This document shows positions 20,239 through 29,396 of a stretch of 64,000 nucleotides of DNA, in pieces. The position numbers were made by a program, and so were the translations under genes. Positions within the stretch are counted from its first letter, which is position 1; every line of letters starts with the position of its first letter. The notes below the pieces were generated by a model, which saw nothing but the letters and a program-made list of their open reading frames with translations, did not search any database and was not told the origin of the DNA. The DNA lies in contig NZ_CP176366.1 in assembly GCF_046244385.1 (NCBI RefSeq), positions 186,001 to 250,000 on the forward strand. The letters are read 5' to 3'. Source of the stretch: Methanospirillum stamsii. Its GTDB lineage: Archaea > Halobacteriota > Methanomicrobia > Methanomicrobiales > Methanospirillaceae.

Positions 20239-20822
20239 CAGCTACCAGGTTCCATTTTTTTATTATAGTAGAATGAAAATGCAGCAAAAAGACCTGCAAT
20301 GAGAATGGTCATGATACCAAAGGCAAGGCCCATGAACATTGGTCCATCTCTCACTCTGTACCCAAGTCCGAATAACCGTTCAAGAGAGAACAGTTCTTCT
20401 CCGGATATATTATTCATATCCTGGATAAACAAACGTTCATCATACACCGGATTAAAATTCGGGTACCAGACCGAAAAATGAATCCAGGCTGATCCATTAT
20501 CTGATATACCAATCCCGGAACCAAGACCTCCCCCGTTGCCCCAATAAAGCATCATTGTGCTGGCAAACAATATCGCACCAACCACGGTAAGAATTTCCAG
20601 AGTCCGGATCGCCGCTTTTCCACTGATTGCTTCAGATAAATCATCGGTCATCACCTCATTAATCCGCCGATGAAATGCATATGCCCCGATTATTGCAATA
20701 ATCACTACAAAAGCGATAATAAGCAGACTTCCCATTGCAATCCCAAGCCCAAGACCCAGGATTATTCCCAAACAGATTCCGGCTAAACACAGGTAATATG
20801 TCATTCTATTGATCCCTGCCAT
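20238..20822 (-). CDS. DUF2178-like membrane protein
   Basis: A 194-residue membrane protein with four hydrophobic segments: two at about 9-48, a third at about 72-94 and a fourth near residues 165-188. A charged loop (FHRRINEVMTDDLSEAISGKAA) follows the first pair, a pattern of DUF2178 proteins that are usually encoded beside an XRE regulator as here. The loop of about 70 residues between helices three and four contains a Gly-rich stretch and probably faces outside. No enzymatic motif is visible and the function is unknown. Confidence 0.75.
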   Translation of the reverse strand: MAGINRMTYYLCLAGICLGIILGLGLGIAMGSLLIIAFVVIIAIIGAYAFHRRINEVMTDDLSEAISGKAAIRTLEILTVVGAILFASTMMLYWGNGGGLGSGIGISDNGSAWIHFSVWYPNFNPVYDERLFIQDMNNISGEELFSLERLFGLGYRVRDGPMFMGLAFGIMTILIAGLFAAFSFYYNKKMEPGS

Positions 20823-20824
20823 AT

Positions 20825-20838
20825 GTAACCTATGTTAC
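20825..20838. promoter_or_regulatory. Palindromic operator candidate GTAAC-N4-GTTAC
   Basis: A perfect 5-bp-arm inverted repeat, GTAACCTATGTTAC, lies 2 bp upstream of the start codon of the DUF2178-XRE pair. Its size and position fit a binding site for the XRE dimer acting as autorepressor. This is position-based inference. Confidence 0.4.
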
Positions 20839-20922
20839 TCTTTTAGAGTAAATAGTTTCCCATGCGTGATGTAGACTTACTTCAGGATGAGTTTTTACCG
20901 ATGAAACCATCTGAAAAAAGGA

Positions 20923-21081
20923 TTAGTGGTGATGATAATTGAAAAACCGTTTGTCAAACAGGTAGAACAACACAAGAAGCAGTATCATTACCAGGGAGAA
21001 GACAACAGCATCTCCGATGAGATTGTCCGGGTTAAGGCCCCGGACCATTTCCGGATCAGGAATGTAGGCATGAGTGGACAT
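20923..21081 (-). CDS. Small single-helix membrane protein
   Basis: A 52-residue ORF (start ATG at 21079-21081, stop TAA at 20923-20925) preceded by AAGGTG four bases upstream. The sequence MSTHAYIPDPEMVRGL leads into a clear membrane helix (AVVFSLVMILLLVLFYLF) and ends in a basic/aromatic tail FDKRFFNYHHH. The composition is strongly protein-like and a ribosome site is present, whereas the overlapping plus-strand ORF has neither. It lies 140 bp downstream of the second GTPase/ABC/binding-protein module on the same strand and might be a subunit or anchor for it. The terminal triple His could bind metal. Confidence 0.62.
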   Translation of the reverse strand: MSTHAYIPDPEMVRGLNPDNLIGDAVVFSLVMILLLVLFYLFDKRFFNYHHH

Positions 21082-21220
21082 AGGGCACCTTGTGTTGAAT
21101 TATGTACGATGATAACAAAAAACTATCTCAACCTCTGGGATCTTCCATGGATTGTTGAATGAGCAACGGATACAGTTTATTTTTCGCAAAAATATTTGAA
21201 TTAAGCATTGTTTTTTCCGT

Positions 21221-22138
21221 TTACTTACCTGGATATTGATCGAATTCAGAAACTTCCTCGATATAAGATTCCCAACCCTGCCAATTCTCTAATCTGCCAT
21301 TATATGCAATCATATCATGTATTGGGATCCCACTGAGAGCTGGCCAACACCCCTGCTTGCTCAGGTAATTTTGCATATCTTCATGCATCAACAGGTCGGC
21401 GATTACCTTCAGCTTCTCGTCAGCACCCTTTTTCCATGCAATCACCTGAGGCAAGAGAATAAACCCTTCTTTTGGAGGATTGATTGCAATTCCTCTCCCT
21501 TCCGCCATCATTGCAAATGAAAAATTCGTAATACCAATGTCATATTCTCCTGATATAACTGATTTGATAACACTCGGCGGACTGCCTTCATATACCGCTC
21601 GTTCCTCAAATTCGGGAAACTTGTCCGGAAATTCATGCTTAAGATATGCTCCCACCGCTCTGCTCAAGGGCTTGTCTCGATTCGGTAAAATGACCTTAAA
21701 TTTTTCATTGAAAAGATCACTCCATGAGTGCTTCAATTCATTCTCCTTTATTTTTTTGGTATTATAGAACATAACCATAGGAACTACAAAAAGCGGATAG
21801 AACAACCCATGAGGATCTGTCAGCATATGTAATTCTTCTCTCACGGGATGTTCACTTGCAAATTGGCCCGCAATATCTGAAAACAACCCACTCTCAACCC
21901 TGTTTCCTAAAGATGCAAATTCAGGAACATGAGTAATCATCAGGTCGGGAAAAATTCCCTTTTCAATAGATGGACCGAGCCACTGCTCGCTGCAATTCGA
22001 ACAGTACTCAAGATCATGCGGTGTATACAGGCTAATTTTATCACCAATCTTTTTTTCCAGATTTGGTAGATTATTTTTTAGATAATCCAGCATGTGACCT
22101 CGTAAATTAACCGGTGTGTGAATCATAATACGTATCAT
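21221..22138 (-). CDS. Solute-binding-protein-like protein without signal peptide (module copy 2)
   Basis: About 305 residues from the ATG at 22138 (MIRIMIHTPVN), which has GAGGAAA about 8 bases upstream; an in-frame ATG at 22186 would add 16 charged residues. As in the paralogue at 18809 there is no export signal. Shared features are the hinge FVVPMVMFYNT, SWSDLFNEKFKV, YDIGITNFSFA, LLPQVIAWKKGA and a C-terminal WQGWESYI. A CSNC pair near residue 47 (YCSNCSEQW) is specific to this copy and could hold a metal. It is the third gene after the GTPase and ABC ATPase. Confidence 0.75.
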   Translation of the reverse strand: MIRIMIHTPVNLRGHMLDYLKNNLPNLEKKIGDKISLYTPHDLEYCSNCSEQWLGPSIEKGIFPDLMITHVPEFASLGNRVESGLFSDIAGQFASEHPVREELHMLTDPHGLFYPLFVVPMVMFYNTKKIKENELKHSWSDLFNEKFKVILPNRDKPLSRAVGAYLKHEFPDKFPEFEERAVYEGSPPSVIKSVISGEYDIGITNFSFAMMAEGRGIAINPPKEGFILLPQVIAWKKGADEKLKVIADLLMHEDMQNYLSKQGCWPALSGIPIHDMIAYNGRLENWQGWESYIEEVSEFDQYPGK

Positions 22139-22257
22139 ACTATCATTTCCTCGTTTTTCAGTCTTTTTTTCAAATGGAATTTTCATTAAGCGTCATTTAA
22201 AACCGCAATTCCGGTTTTTGTCAGTCATCTTTCAAAGTTGTAATTTCGCTTGAGTAA

Positions 22258-23277
22258 TTACCATAACAATTCATCTCCGATCTCAAGTAGTTGACCATTC
22301 CGAAGAGATTCCCGATATTTCATCAAAATATTGTCAATTTCAGTCAGCCTGAGCAACCCTTTCTTTTCATTTGATGTCGTTGTAATAACCTTTTGAATTC
22401 CCCCATTTTTGACAACGATTCGTTTATTTCCCATTAATGCAAGGAGTGGATCATGTGTCGCGATAAGGACAATTTTATTTTGTCCGATAAGCAACTCCAA
22501 AGCTTTTTTTCGGTTAATACCGGCATTTTCAATCTCATCAATCAAAACAATAGGAGATGTACTTAAAAAGGCAGTATCGGCCACCATCAATGCTCTGGAT
22601 TGTCCACCGCTTAAGGATGTAAGCGGAGTATTTATGTCAAATCTTTCACCGGAAAGCTCATTTGCATGAGATACAATTTCCTGTGCTTTTCTTTCAGAAT
22701 TATCAATCAACCTGCTTTGCGCATGAAGGATTATAAATTCTCCAACACTCACATCCATGACAAAATTCATATTCTGAGATAATTGAGCCACCAGTTTGTG
22801 TTCAACTGAAAAACGCCAATCATTCGGTGGAACAGACCCATTTATCAATATTTGTCTACGAGTGGGCGTATCCCTTTGGGCCATCCACTCGATATCAGCG
22901 AGAAGTCTGCTTTTACCTGACCCCGTAGGACCCACAATACAGATTATTTCTCCGATGCAAATCTTCAAATCTTTCTCTTCTGGTCTTTCAGTTTTATCTC
23001 TTCCACCCAAAATGGTAATATCACGGATATTAAAAGCAGGTTCTTCTCTGATAGCCTTCATCCGGCACATAAACGAACGAAATCGCTTTATTAAATCCTC
23101 CTGATTCAGGCCCATATCTTCCAAAAATACGTAACCAAGTGAATCGATATAATCTTTTACCGTATTATCTACATCATCAATTGGCAGACCATTAATGTTG
23201 AAAAACTCTTTAGAATATGGATATTTATCTAACAAGTCTTTTATCTTAAATTCTTCCAATAAAACAGATTCGTTCAT
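22258..23277 (-). CDS. Unusual ABC ATPase with an added N-terminal helical domain (module copy 2)
   Basis: A 339-residue protein. Residues 1-75 form a small all-helical domain (LLDKYPYSKEFFNINGLPIDD, then TVKDYIDSLG) resembling DUF1858 or ScdA_N domains of hybrid-cluster and iron-repair proteins, but with the usual Cys residues absent. Residues 80-339 are the ABC ATPase: Walker A GPTGSGKS (116-123), AQLSQNMNFVMD, signature LSGGQSRALMVADTA and Walker B IVLIDEIENAGIN, then IATHDP. The DEIEN Walker B and lack of a permease partner match the copy at 18040. A 14-bp gap to the GTPase gene implies an operon. The added domain may dock a metallocofactor or partner protein (inference). Confidence 0.8.
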   Translation of the reverse strand: MNESVLLEEFKIKDLLDKYPYSKEFFNINGLPIDDVDNTVKDYIDSLGYVFLEDMGLNQEDLIKRFRSFMCRMKAIREEPAFNIRDITILGGRDKTERPEEKDLKICIGEIICIVGPTGSGKSRLLADIEWMAQRDTPTRRQILINGSVPPNDWRFSVEHKLVAQLSQNMNFVMDVSVGEFIILHAQSRLIDNSERKAQEIVSHANELSGERFDINTPLTSLSGGQSRALMVADTAFLSTSPIVLIDEIENAGINRKKALELLIGQNKIVLIATHDPLLALMGNKRIVVKNGGIQKVITTTSNEKKGLLRLTEIDNILMKYRESLRNGQLLEIGDELLW

Positions 23278-23291
23278 TAAATATCCTCTTT

Positions 23292-23978
23292 TTAATCTAA
23301 TTTCATCTTTCTTACATTTCCCATCTGTTTATTGAGCCCAATCAGTTTTTCACCAAGACAATATGAACAAAGAGCGGATGGCATGCTTATCCTCAGTTCC
23401 TTTCCAACCAATGTTTCAATCTCTGTGGCTGTCTCTATGAGTGTCCCTAACTCACCGGCTCCCTGACCTGTAAGTCCATTCACATGCAAAATAATACCAT
23501 CTGGATTGGCCTGTCTGATTTTTAATGCAAATATCTCTCGTTCTGCCTGTGAAACGATATCTCCCTTGGTGATAACAACAATATCAGCCATTTTGAGCAT
23601 TGGGCCGATTTTTTTGGGCGTATTTATGCCCATCAGGTTATCAATGACACATACGGCAGTACAGCCTTTAATATGGGGTGAACAGCGATTACACAGGCCT
23701 GCACTTTCACTTATTAAAATATCATAGGATTGCCCGATAGCCCAATTAAGACAATCATCGATGTTACTAACAAAAAAGTGATCCGGACACATGCTCCCAG
23801 ATAGACCAACTTTACTGTCAATATTCTGTGCAGCATATAGTTTATCGTCATCGGTCACCAGGCAGTCAAATTTCAATACTCCAATTTTTAAATGCTTGTC
23901 TTTTAATTCCTCGATAGATTTTATAATAACCGATGTTTTCCCAGATGAAGGCGGTCCGGAAATAGTAATTAATTTCAT
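23292..23978 (-). CDS. HypB/UreG-like SIMIBI GTPase with conserved cysteines (module copy 2)
   Basis: A 228-residue paralogue of the protein at 17340. The ATG at 23978 is chosen because GGGAGG lies about 10 bases upstream; the frame stays open 11 codons further. Walker A GPPSSGKT (8-15), TKGD (137-140), and Cys64, Cys96, Cys99, Cys106, Cys204 and Cys207 occupy the same positions as in copy 1. Such invariance between diverged copies marks these residues as functional, most likely metal ligands. It is the first gene of a three-gene operon on the minus strand. Confidence 0.8.
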   Translation of the reverse strand: MKLITISGPPSSGKTSVIIKSIEELKDKHLKIGVLKFDCLVTDDDKLYAAQNIDSKVGLSGSMCPDHFFVSNIDDCLNWAIGQSYDILISESAGLCNRCSPHIKGCTAVCVIDNLMGINTPKKIGPMLKMADIVVITKGDIVSQAEREIFALKIRQANPDGIILHVNGLTGQGAGELGTLIETATEIETLVGKELRISMPSALCSYCLGEKLIGLNKQMGNVRKMKLD

Positions 23979-24195
23979 GGTATTTTTTCCTCCCGAATTA
24001 TCATAATTCAAATCTCCCGGTTATTGAGACACTCGATCATCTTCGTTATATTGAACCATACTACATTTTTTGGTAGATAGGAACATTTAGTTAAACTGGA
24101 GAATGGCATGGATTTTTTTGTCATTCATTTTTCGATTATTTCAATAGAGAAAAGACAAAAAAGGTTACAGAGATCTTCTGATACCTCTATATTCC

Positions 24196-25251
24196 TTACA
24201 AACCAGAAGAAGAAATAATCTTATTCACTTCATCATCGGTCAGGTAATAATGGAAGAACTTTGAGTAAAACTCCTTGACATATGCCGGAAGATCAATATC
24301 GGTGAAGAGATCCGGATAAAGAACCTTTGCCAGCCATGGAATCCCAATAATCCTGTTTACTCCCGGTGGACGGTCAATCCAGCCAAATGGCTGATTTGGA
24401 ATCAGGTAAACTCTCTTGTTCTTAACTGCATCAATGTCCTGCCAGTTTGGATCTGTATAAATTGAATCATAGAATTTGCTATCACCGACAAGAATCAGCT
24501 CCGGGTTCCAGGAGACTACCGATTCAAGAGAAACCGGAGACATCCCACCCTGCCCTTTTGCAGGAACGGTGGCAACATTCTCTCCACCACAAAGGGTTAT
24601 GAGTTGGGCACATGCTGTTCCAGCAGGATCAGTCTTTAATCCATCCGGACCTTCGGCATAATAAACCCGGACTCTCTCTTCGGTTGGGATATTTTTCACC
24701 GTAGCATTTACTTTTTGAAAGACCTCGTCATAATATCTGATGAGATCTGCTGCCTGCTCCTCTTTACCAAAGAGTTGACCGAGAAATTCAATTTCAGAAC
24801 TGTAAGCCAGGACATCTGTCGCATCAGAAACGGCAACGACAGGAATTGGATAGAGTTTCTGTTCCAGATCCTCAATCTTGGTGTTCGGGTTTATTCCGGG
24901 AGCAAAAGCAAAGAGAATAATATCCGGATTCATTGAGAGGAATGTTTCATAATTCAGTGTATTCCCAGCCTGCTGACCACCTACATTTGGAAGAGATGTA
25001 TATTTTTCATCCATGTATTTAGTCTTAGAAAAGTCCCAATTAGTTCCAATCAGAACATCCGGAGAGAGCATATAGGTCGCAAACGTAATGGGAGGATTGG
25101 TTCCCAGTACCGTGTTGATTTCAGTTGGAATAGTAACCTCTCTGCCACACATATCCGTGATGGTCCTCGTATCATCAGCAAAAACACAGGGACCTGTACA
25201 AATCCCCATTAACAGGATGAGTAAAAAACCTTTCAACCATATTTGATTCAT
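24196..25251 (-). CDS. Periplasmic iron/cobalamin-type ABC substrate-binding protein
   Basis: A 351-residue exported protein with a Sec signal (residues 1-25, ending CVFADD), the family opening ITDMCGREVTIPTEI, a FLSMNPDIILFAF ligand-side strand, a central helix and the C-lobe VSWNPELILVGDSKFYD. It belongs to the TroA/BtuF-like binding proteins for Fe3+-chelates, haem, cobalamin or metals. No FecCD/BtuCD genes are nearby. It lies upstream of, and on the same strand as, the second GTPase/ABC/binding-protein module with a 217-bp gap. This may reflect shared function: capture outside, handling inside. Confidence 0.85.
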   Translation of the reverse strand: MNQIWLKGFLLILLMGICTGPCVFADDTRTITDMCGREVTIPTEINTVLGTNPPITFATYMLSPDVLIGTNWDFSKTKYMDEKYTSLPNVGGQQAGNTLNYETFLSMNPDIILFAFAPGINPNTKIEDLEQKLYPIPVVAVSDATDVLAYSSEIEFLGQLFGKEEQAADLIRYYDEVFQKVNATVKNIPTEERVRVYYAEGPDGLKTDPAGTACAQLITLCGGENVATVPAKGQGGMSPVSLESVVSWNPELILVGDSKFYDSIYTDPNWQDIDAVKNKRVYLIPNQPFGWIDRPPGVNRIIGIPWLAKVLYPDLFTDIDLPAYVKEFYSKFFHYYLTDDEVNKIISSSGL

Positions 25252-25715
25252 GGAATTACCCCATTGAGATTAAAATTAAATGAAATATTTTAACTTTAAT
25301 CACCAAACAAATTTTTGAACTTTCCCATTAATAAAATTTTATTTTTACCATTATGTAAATATAAATGGCTTACATTTTGGAACCTATAGGTAAAGCGAAT
25401 AAACAAGCGGGATCTTTTGTAAAGATTAGAAATCCTTTGTTCAATTGAAAAAATAGTAATGAAATATCTATCTTTTCCAGATACTGGATGATTTGCTCAT
25501 AAAAACCTGCCTGAACGTCAAAACAAAAGGATGTCATAGAGATTCTGTAGAAAATAAAAATTCACATATGTGTCTAAAACCGAATAATTTGAGAGATTCA
25601 AAAAAACAGCGCAGAAAAAATGATTATTTTTACCGGATAGGATAATAATCAGGATACACAAAAGAATATCATAATAGAAAAGATAAAAAAAGGAAAATTA
25701 GAAAAAATGGAGAGG
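25252..25715. other. Intergenic region without a recognised gene
   Basis: About 460 bp of AT-rich sequence upstream of the binding protein. TTTATATTTACATAA-like elements at about 25355-25375 could be TATA boxes for the minus-strand gene. No ORF is supported. Confidence 0.35.
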
Positions 25716-26567
25716 TTACTGAGATTTATCCGGAGACCACCACATAACCACAGCGTGATTTGTCTCGGTAAATAATCCATCTTCAGGGATTTCCTTTTCA
25801 ATCATCTCCATTATCCGTTTTGCAACATCATTGTCAACTTCTTTAAACCGTCCGATAAAACCGGCAGTCATACGAAGTCTCTCCTGTGGTGAGGTGGAAT
25901 TTGTAAATGAATAATGATCAACCTTGCATAACCGGCCCCATTCCCGGACAATCACATAGGCAAAATAATCTGCATCAGGTTCGAATTCTCCCCGGTATGG
26001 CACTCCGACAATCTCTTCGTATACCTTTTTCACAAAATTGGATCTTCCCGCAGGCTGGATAATTACACAATACTTCCGGGCAGCATTTTCCATTCTCGAG
26101 ATATGTTCTTTCAGGTCAGGAATCATCCAGAGAAAATGAGAACAAACAACAAGATCATACGAATCAGCAAGTTCTGAATCGTTCATCTTTGTCCAGTCGG
26201 CCTGAATAATCTTCACATTTGAACATCCGCTATCATCAAGGTTTTTTTGCAGATGTGCAATGTTTTGCGGATTAGTATCGATACAGGTGATTGACCGGAC
26301 TTTTTTTGAGAGCGGAATAGTAAGTGTCCCAGGGCCAGGTCCGATTTCAAGGACATCCATAGAACTGTCCAGTATTGAGTCGATTATTTCAACCGGTTTT
26401 CTGCCAAACTCATAATCATTTGACTGAACCCGTTTTGAAAAGTCACCAGCAGAACTTTTGATATAATCCGGGTCAAAAGTTACTTTTGACCTTCCTGCCC
26501 TTTCGCTCCGGATAGCCTGCCTTGCTTCTTCCCAATTTATTGAATACTTTAAATCACGATTACTCAT
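25716..26567 (-). CDS. Class I SAM-dependent methyltransferase
   Basis: A 283-residue cytoplasmic enzyme. Motif I is VLEIGPGPGTLTIPLS (about residues 72-87), motif II CIDTNPQN with the acidic residue for the SAM ribose, and motif post-II ADWTKM; DLVVCSHFLWMIPDL corresponds to the active-site strand. The start is the ATG at 26567; a GTG directly upstream is in frame. The protein has an N-terminal extension of about 60 residues. The substrate is unknown. It is downstream of, and on the same strand as, AglB, with a 156-bp gap. Confidence 0.84.
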   Translation of the reverse strand: MSNRDLKYSINWEEARQAIRSERAGRSKVTFDPDYIKSSAGDFSKRVQSNDYEFGRKPVEIIDSILDSSMDVLEIGPGPGTLTIPLSKKVRSITCIDTNPQNIAHLQKNLDDSGCSNVKIIQADWTKMNDSELADSYDLVVCSHFLWMIPDLKEHISRMENAARKYCVIIQPAGRSNFVKKVYEEIVGVPYRGEFEPDADYFAYVIVREWGRLCKVDHYSFTNSTSPQERLRMTAGFIGRFKEVDNDVAKRIMEMIEKEIPEDGLFTETNHAVVMWWSPDKSQ

Positions 26568-26723
26568 CACCCATAATTTCTACTCATGAGACAAAAATTT
26601 AACTATTTGATAATGTAACGTATTTTTTGTTTACCGGACAAAACCTCAATCCTTGCGAATTTGTCCGGACTCTAATCAAGTATATTATCAAGTATAACGA
26701 CACAAAAAGAGAATTAGGAAAAA

Positions 26724-29291
26724 TCAGAGTGAAAGACCCGATTTCACCTGTTCCTCTGTAACCGAATATGTATCACCGGTTATGTTATTGCGGTATGGTC
26801 CGGTTACGGTAACTGCTCCGACACTCGTGTCTGTCGGGTATGGAACAGTAAACGTCCCGTTCACACTGTTTGCCCGGTAGACAAATTCACGTCCCGTGTT
26901 GGTTTTGATGGGTAATTCAAGCACCCCGTCTCCGGAAATTTTCGCTCCCTTTACATACTCAAATATCTTGACATACCGAAGGTCAGGCATGTCAGCAGGA
27001 GTAGTCCGGGTATCTGACTCATAAATAAGACGGTAGTGCTGAAGGGAACTTACCGGACTTACCGGATCAGTATTGACAAAATTTGCCAGGATGGCATCAT
27101 ACCCGGGATTTGTGGAAGCATTGAATGATTCCATTCGTGCAATTCCATCCGTGTAACTTGTCTTATTCGCTTCAACGACAACCGGAATGGAAATCCCTGA
27201 ATTTTCCGGAGTCATGTATTTTAAGAAATACACCTCACCAGGCTCGATGTATGAACCATCAAAATTGTGAAGCCTTGATACCATGGTGTGATAATACTCA
27301 TCGGTAAGCACTGAATAATTCACCCCGGTCTTTCCATCCTGATTTGGAAACAGGAATTGTTTCTGGTACGGATCTATTCCTACGTCCGGATTATCCCAGA
27401 TTGAAATCGCATTCAGGTATCCGGTATCCATATCAATATCAGTGATTACATACCGGGTATTCAGATTGTCCAGTATCTGGTCTGCTTCACTCTCATTTTG
27501 GGTGAGTAAAAACCGTGCCGAACCATTCGGCCCATTCACGCCATACTGAAAAGGATTCGCATTTGGTATCCGTTTACCTAGGAGCGTAATGATATGACCA
27601 TAATCCCACCATGACATCACCCCGTACGCACTATCCGGATAGGTGAAGTTTTCTTTCTCATATATGGCTAAATAATCAATTCCCGGATCAGGAGTATTTT
27701 TTTCAAGCCATTCGGTAGCCATTCTCCAGTCCTGATTGAGCCGGTATCCTCCGGACTTTAGATCCATACCAATCGCAGCAAATGAAAACAGCAGAACTGA
27801 TAATAATACAATCCCGAGAAAGATGTATGAAACAGCCTGTATTGGTGAAAAATCACCCTGATTTCGAGTTGAGGAGTGTTTTCCTTTCCCTTTTTCAATT
27901 TTTTTCTTTGTTTCCGGTGTCTTCAGTTCACCTGCATCCGGTTTTTCTTGTTTTGCCCCACCGGGTAATTTCATCAGGTCAAGAGCAAATCCAACCGCAA
28001 TACCTCCGAGAATTGCAACCGGAACGGCAAGGTAATATTCGTACCTGATATGCTGACTGGTTGCATACAGGATTACTATGGACCAGAGAAGGGTAAATGC
28101 ATGGGAAGGACAGAGTTCTTTTCTAATCCGCCATGCCAGAACCGCAAGCCCCAGACAAAACAGAACCAGCGAATAATTGAACGTTTTCCATGCATCGTCC
28201 CATTCCCAGGGCCGGGCTTCCCGGATAGTCTGCCAGTGAATATCACTTGAACCAAAAAACCCCACGGCATTTGATAACAGGTACTGAAACAGATCCGGCA
28301 TGAGTGCTGCAAGTGCGACAATTCCAAGGACTGTAACGCCCAGAATCGCACCGACATAATACCATACCGGTTTTTCCCGTAATGCATACGAAAATAAAAA
28401 CAGCAAAACATTTGCCAGAATTAAAAGGGAATATGCAACCGGATGGCCGGTTGTGTAATAATTAAGGCCTCCCTCTGCATGTATCCCGATAATGAAGAAT
28501 CCGATTATGGCAACAAGGAAAGTGACCGTATTAATGAGCAGGGCTGAAGCACCACAATGACCGATAGATCGCTGGATGATAAACCAGATAGGAGTAAAGA
28601 TCCCAACGAGAAGGGCAAACAAGAGCATCGTCGGCATCAGGGCAAGACCTAATGTATAAGAAATACCGCACAAGACACCGAGTAGTGCAGGAATCTTCCA
28701 GGTCTCCCATTTTTTTATATCAACCGGATGTCTCCTGCAGTACATCAGTGCAATGATGTAACACAGACAGAAAAGTGTGCTAAAAAAAACTTCTCCGGCA
28801 TGGTGATCCAGGTACCCGTAAAAAGACCGGCTGAAAAACTGGCCAGGCATAATAGCAATGAAAAATGCAGCAAATAGTCCAGCCTTCCAGTCTGCGACCC
28901 GGCTTACCAGAAGATATACTATCGGGACTAAAAGTGCAGCCAATACACAGGGTAAAAAGAGAGAGACCGAAATTATTTCCGGTCTTGTAACTGCTCCGGC
29001 AAGAATACAGATTGTAGCGCCAAGGAAGGGAAAGAGCGGTCCCCAATGCATCTGCTGACCATAGGGAAAATAGGTCATCGGATCAAACCATGGGACATTC
29101 GGATAATTGGCTATTACCTGTTCTATCCGCCTGAGTTGGTAGGTCGGATCATCCATCCCGACAAACATCAGAACGTCGATGTTTCCAAGAAAAGCAGGAG
29201 TCGTCCGGATATAAAAAGATAAAAGAACCAAAAGAGCGAGAATTCCTCCGATAATTATCGAAGATCTCTTTAATATATTATAATTATTCAT
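26724..29291 (-). CDS. aglB: Oligosaccharyltransferase AglB (Stt3)
   Basis: An 855-residue membrane enzyme that transfers a lipid-linked glycan to Asn in N-X-S/T sequons on exported proteins such as S-layer and archaellin subunits. It has about 13 N-terminal helices. The first external loop carries GMDDPTYQLRRIEQV (residues 45-59) with the acidic metal ligand pair, and LDHHAGE near residue 163 matches the second catalytic acidic motif. The soluble domain begins near residue 500 and has the WWDYG signature around residue 562. A hydrophilic Lys/Glu-rich stretch (about 440-470) interrupts the helices. The many secreted proteins in this window are rich in N-X-S/T and are likely clients. Confidence 0.94.
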   Translation of the reverse strand: MNNYNILKRSSIIIGGILALLVLLSFYIRTTPAFLGNIDVLMFVGMDDPTYQLRRIEQVIANYPNVPWFDPMTYFPYGQQMHWGPLFPFLGATICILAGAVTRPEIISVSLFLPCVLAALLVPIVYLLVSRVADWKAGLFAAFFIAIMPGQFFSRSFYGYLDHHAGEVFFSTLFCLCYIIALMYCRRHPVDIKKWETWKIPALLGVLCGISYTLGLALMPTMLLFALLVGIFTPIWFIIQRSIGHCGASALLINTVTFLVAIIGFFIIGIHAEGGLNYYTTGHPVAYSLLILANVLLFLFSYALREKPVWYYVGAILGVTVLGIVALAALMPDLFQYLLSNAVGFFGSSDIHWQTIREARPWEWDDAWKTFNYSLVLFCLGLAVLAWRIRKELCPSHAFTLLWSIVILYATSQHIRYEYYLAVPVAILGGIAVGFALDLMKLPGGAKQEKPDAGELKTPETKKKIEKGKGKHSSTRNQGDFSPIQAVSYIFLGIVLLSVLLFSFAAIGMDLKSGGYRLNQDWRMATEWLEKNTPDPGIDYLAIYEKENFTYPDSAYGVMSWWDYGHIITLLGKRIPNANPFQYGVNGPNGSARFLLTQNESEADQILDNLNTRYVITDIDMDTGYLNAISIWDNPDVGIDPYQKQFLFPNQDGKTGVNYSVLTDEYYHTMVSRLHNFDGSYIEPGEVYFLKYMTPENSGISIPVVVEANKTSYTDGIARMESFNASTNPGYDAILANFVNTDPVSPVSSLQHYRLIYESDTRTTPADMPDLRYVKIFEYVKGAKISGDGVLELPIKTNTGREFVYRANSVNGTFTVPYPTDTSVGAVTVTGPYRNNITGDTYSVTEEQVKSGLSL

Positions 29292-29396
29292 ACCATCTTC
29301 TAAACAGCATATGAGTCTGGAGTGATAAAAATCTGCTTGAAGGGAAAAATTTTTTTCTTCTGAATAAATGCCAATCTTTTTTTTAGAGAGTTTTTT

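Noticed and set aside
20926..21162. Plus-strand ORF of 78 codons
   Set aside because: Lies opposite the more convincing 52-residue membrane ORF at 20923-21081, which has a ribosome site and helix.
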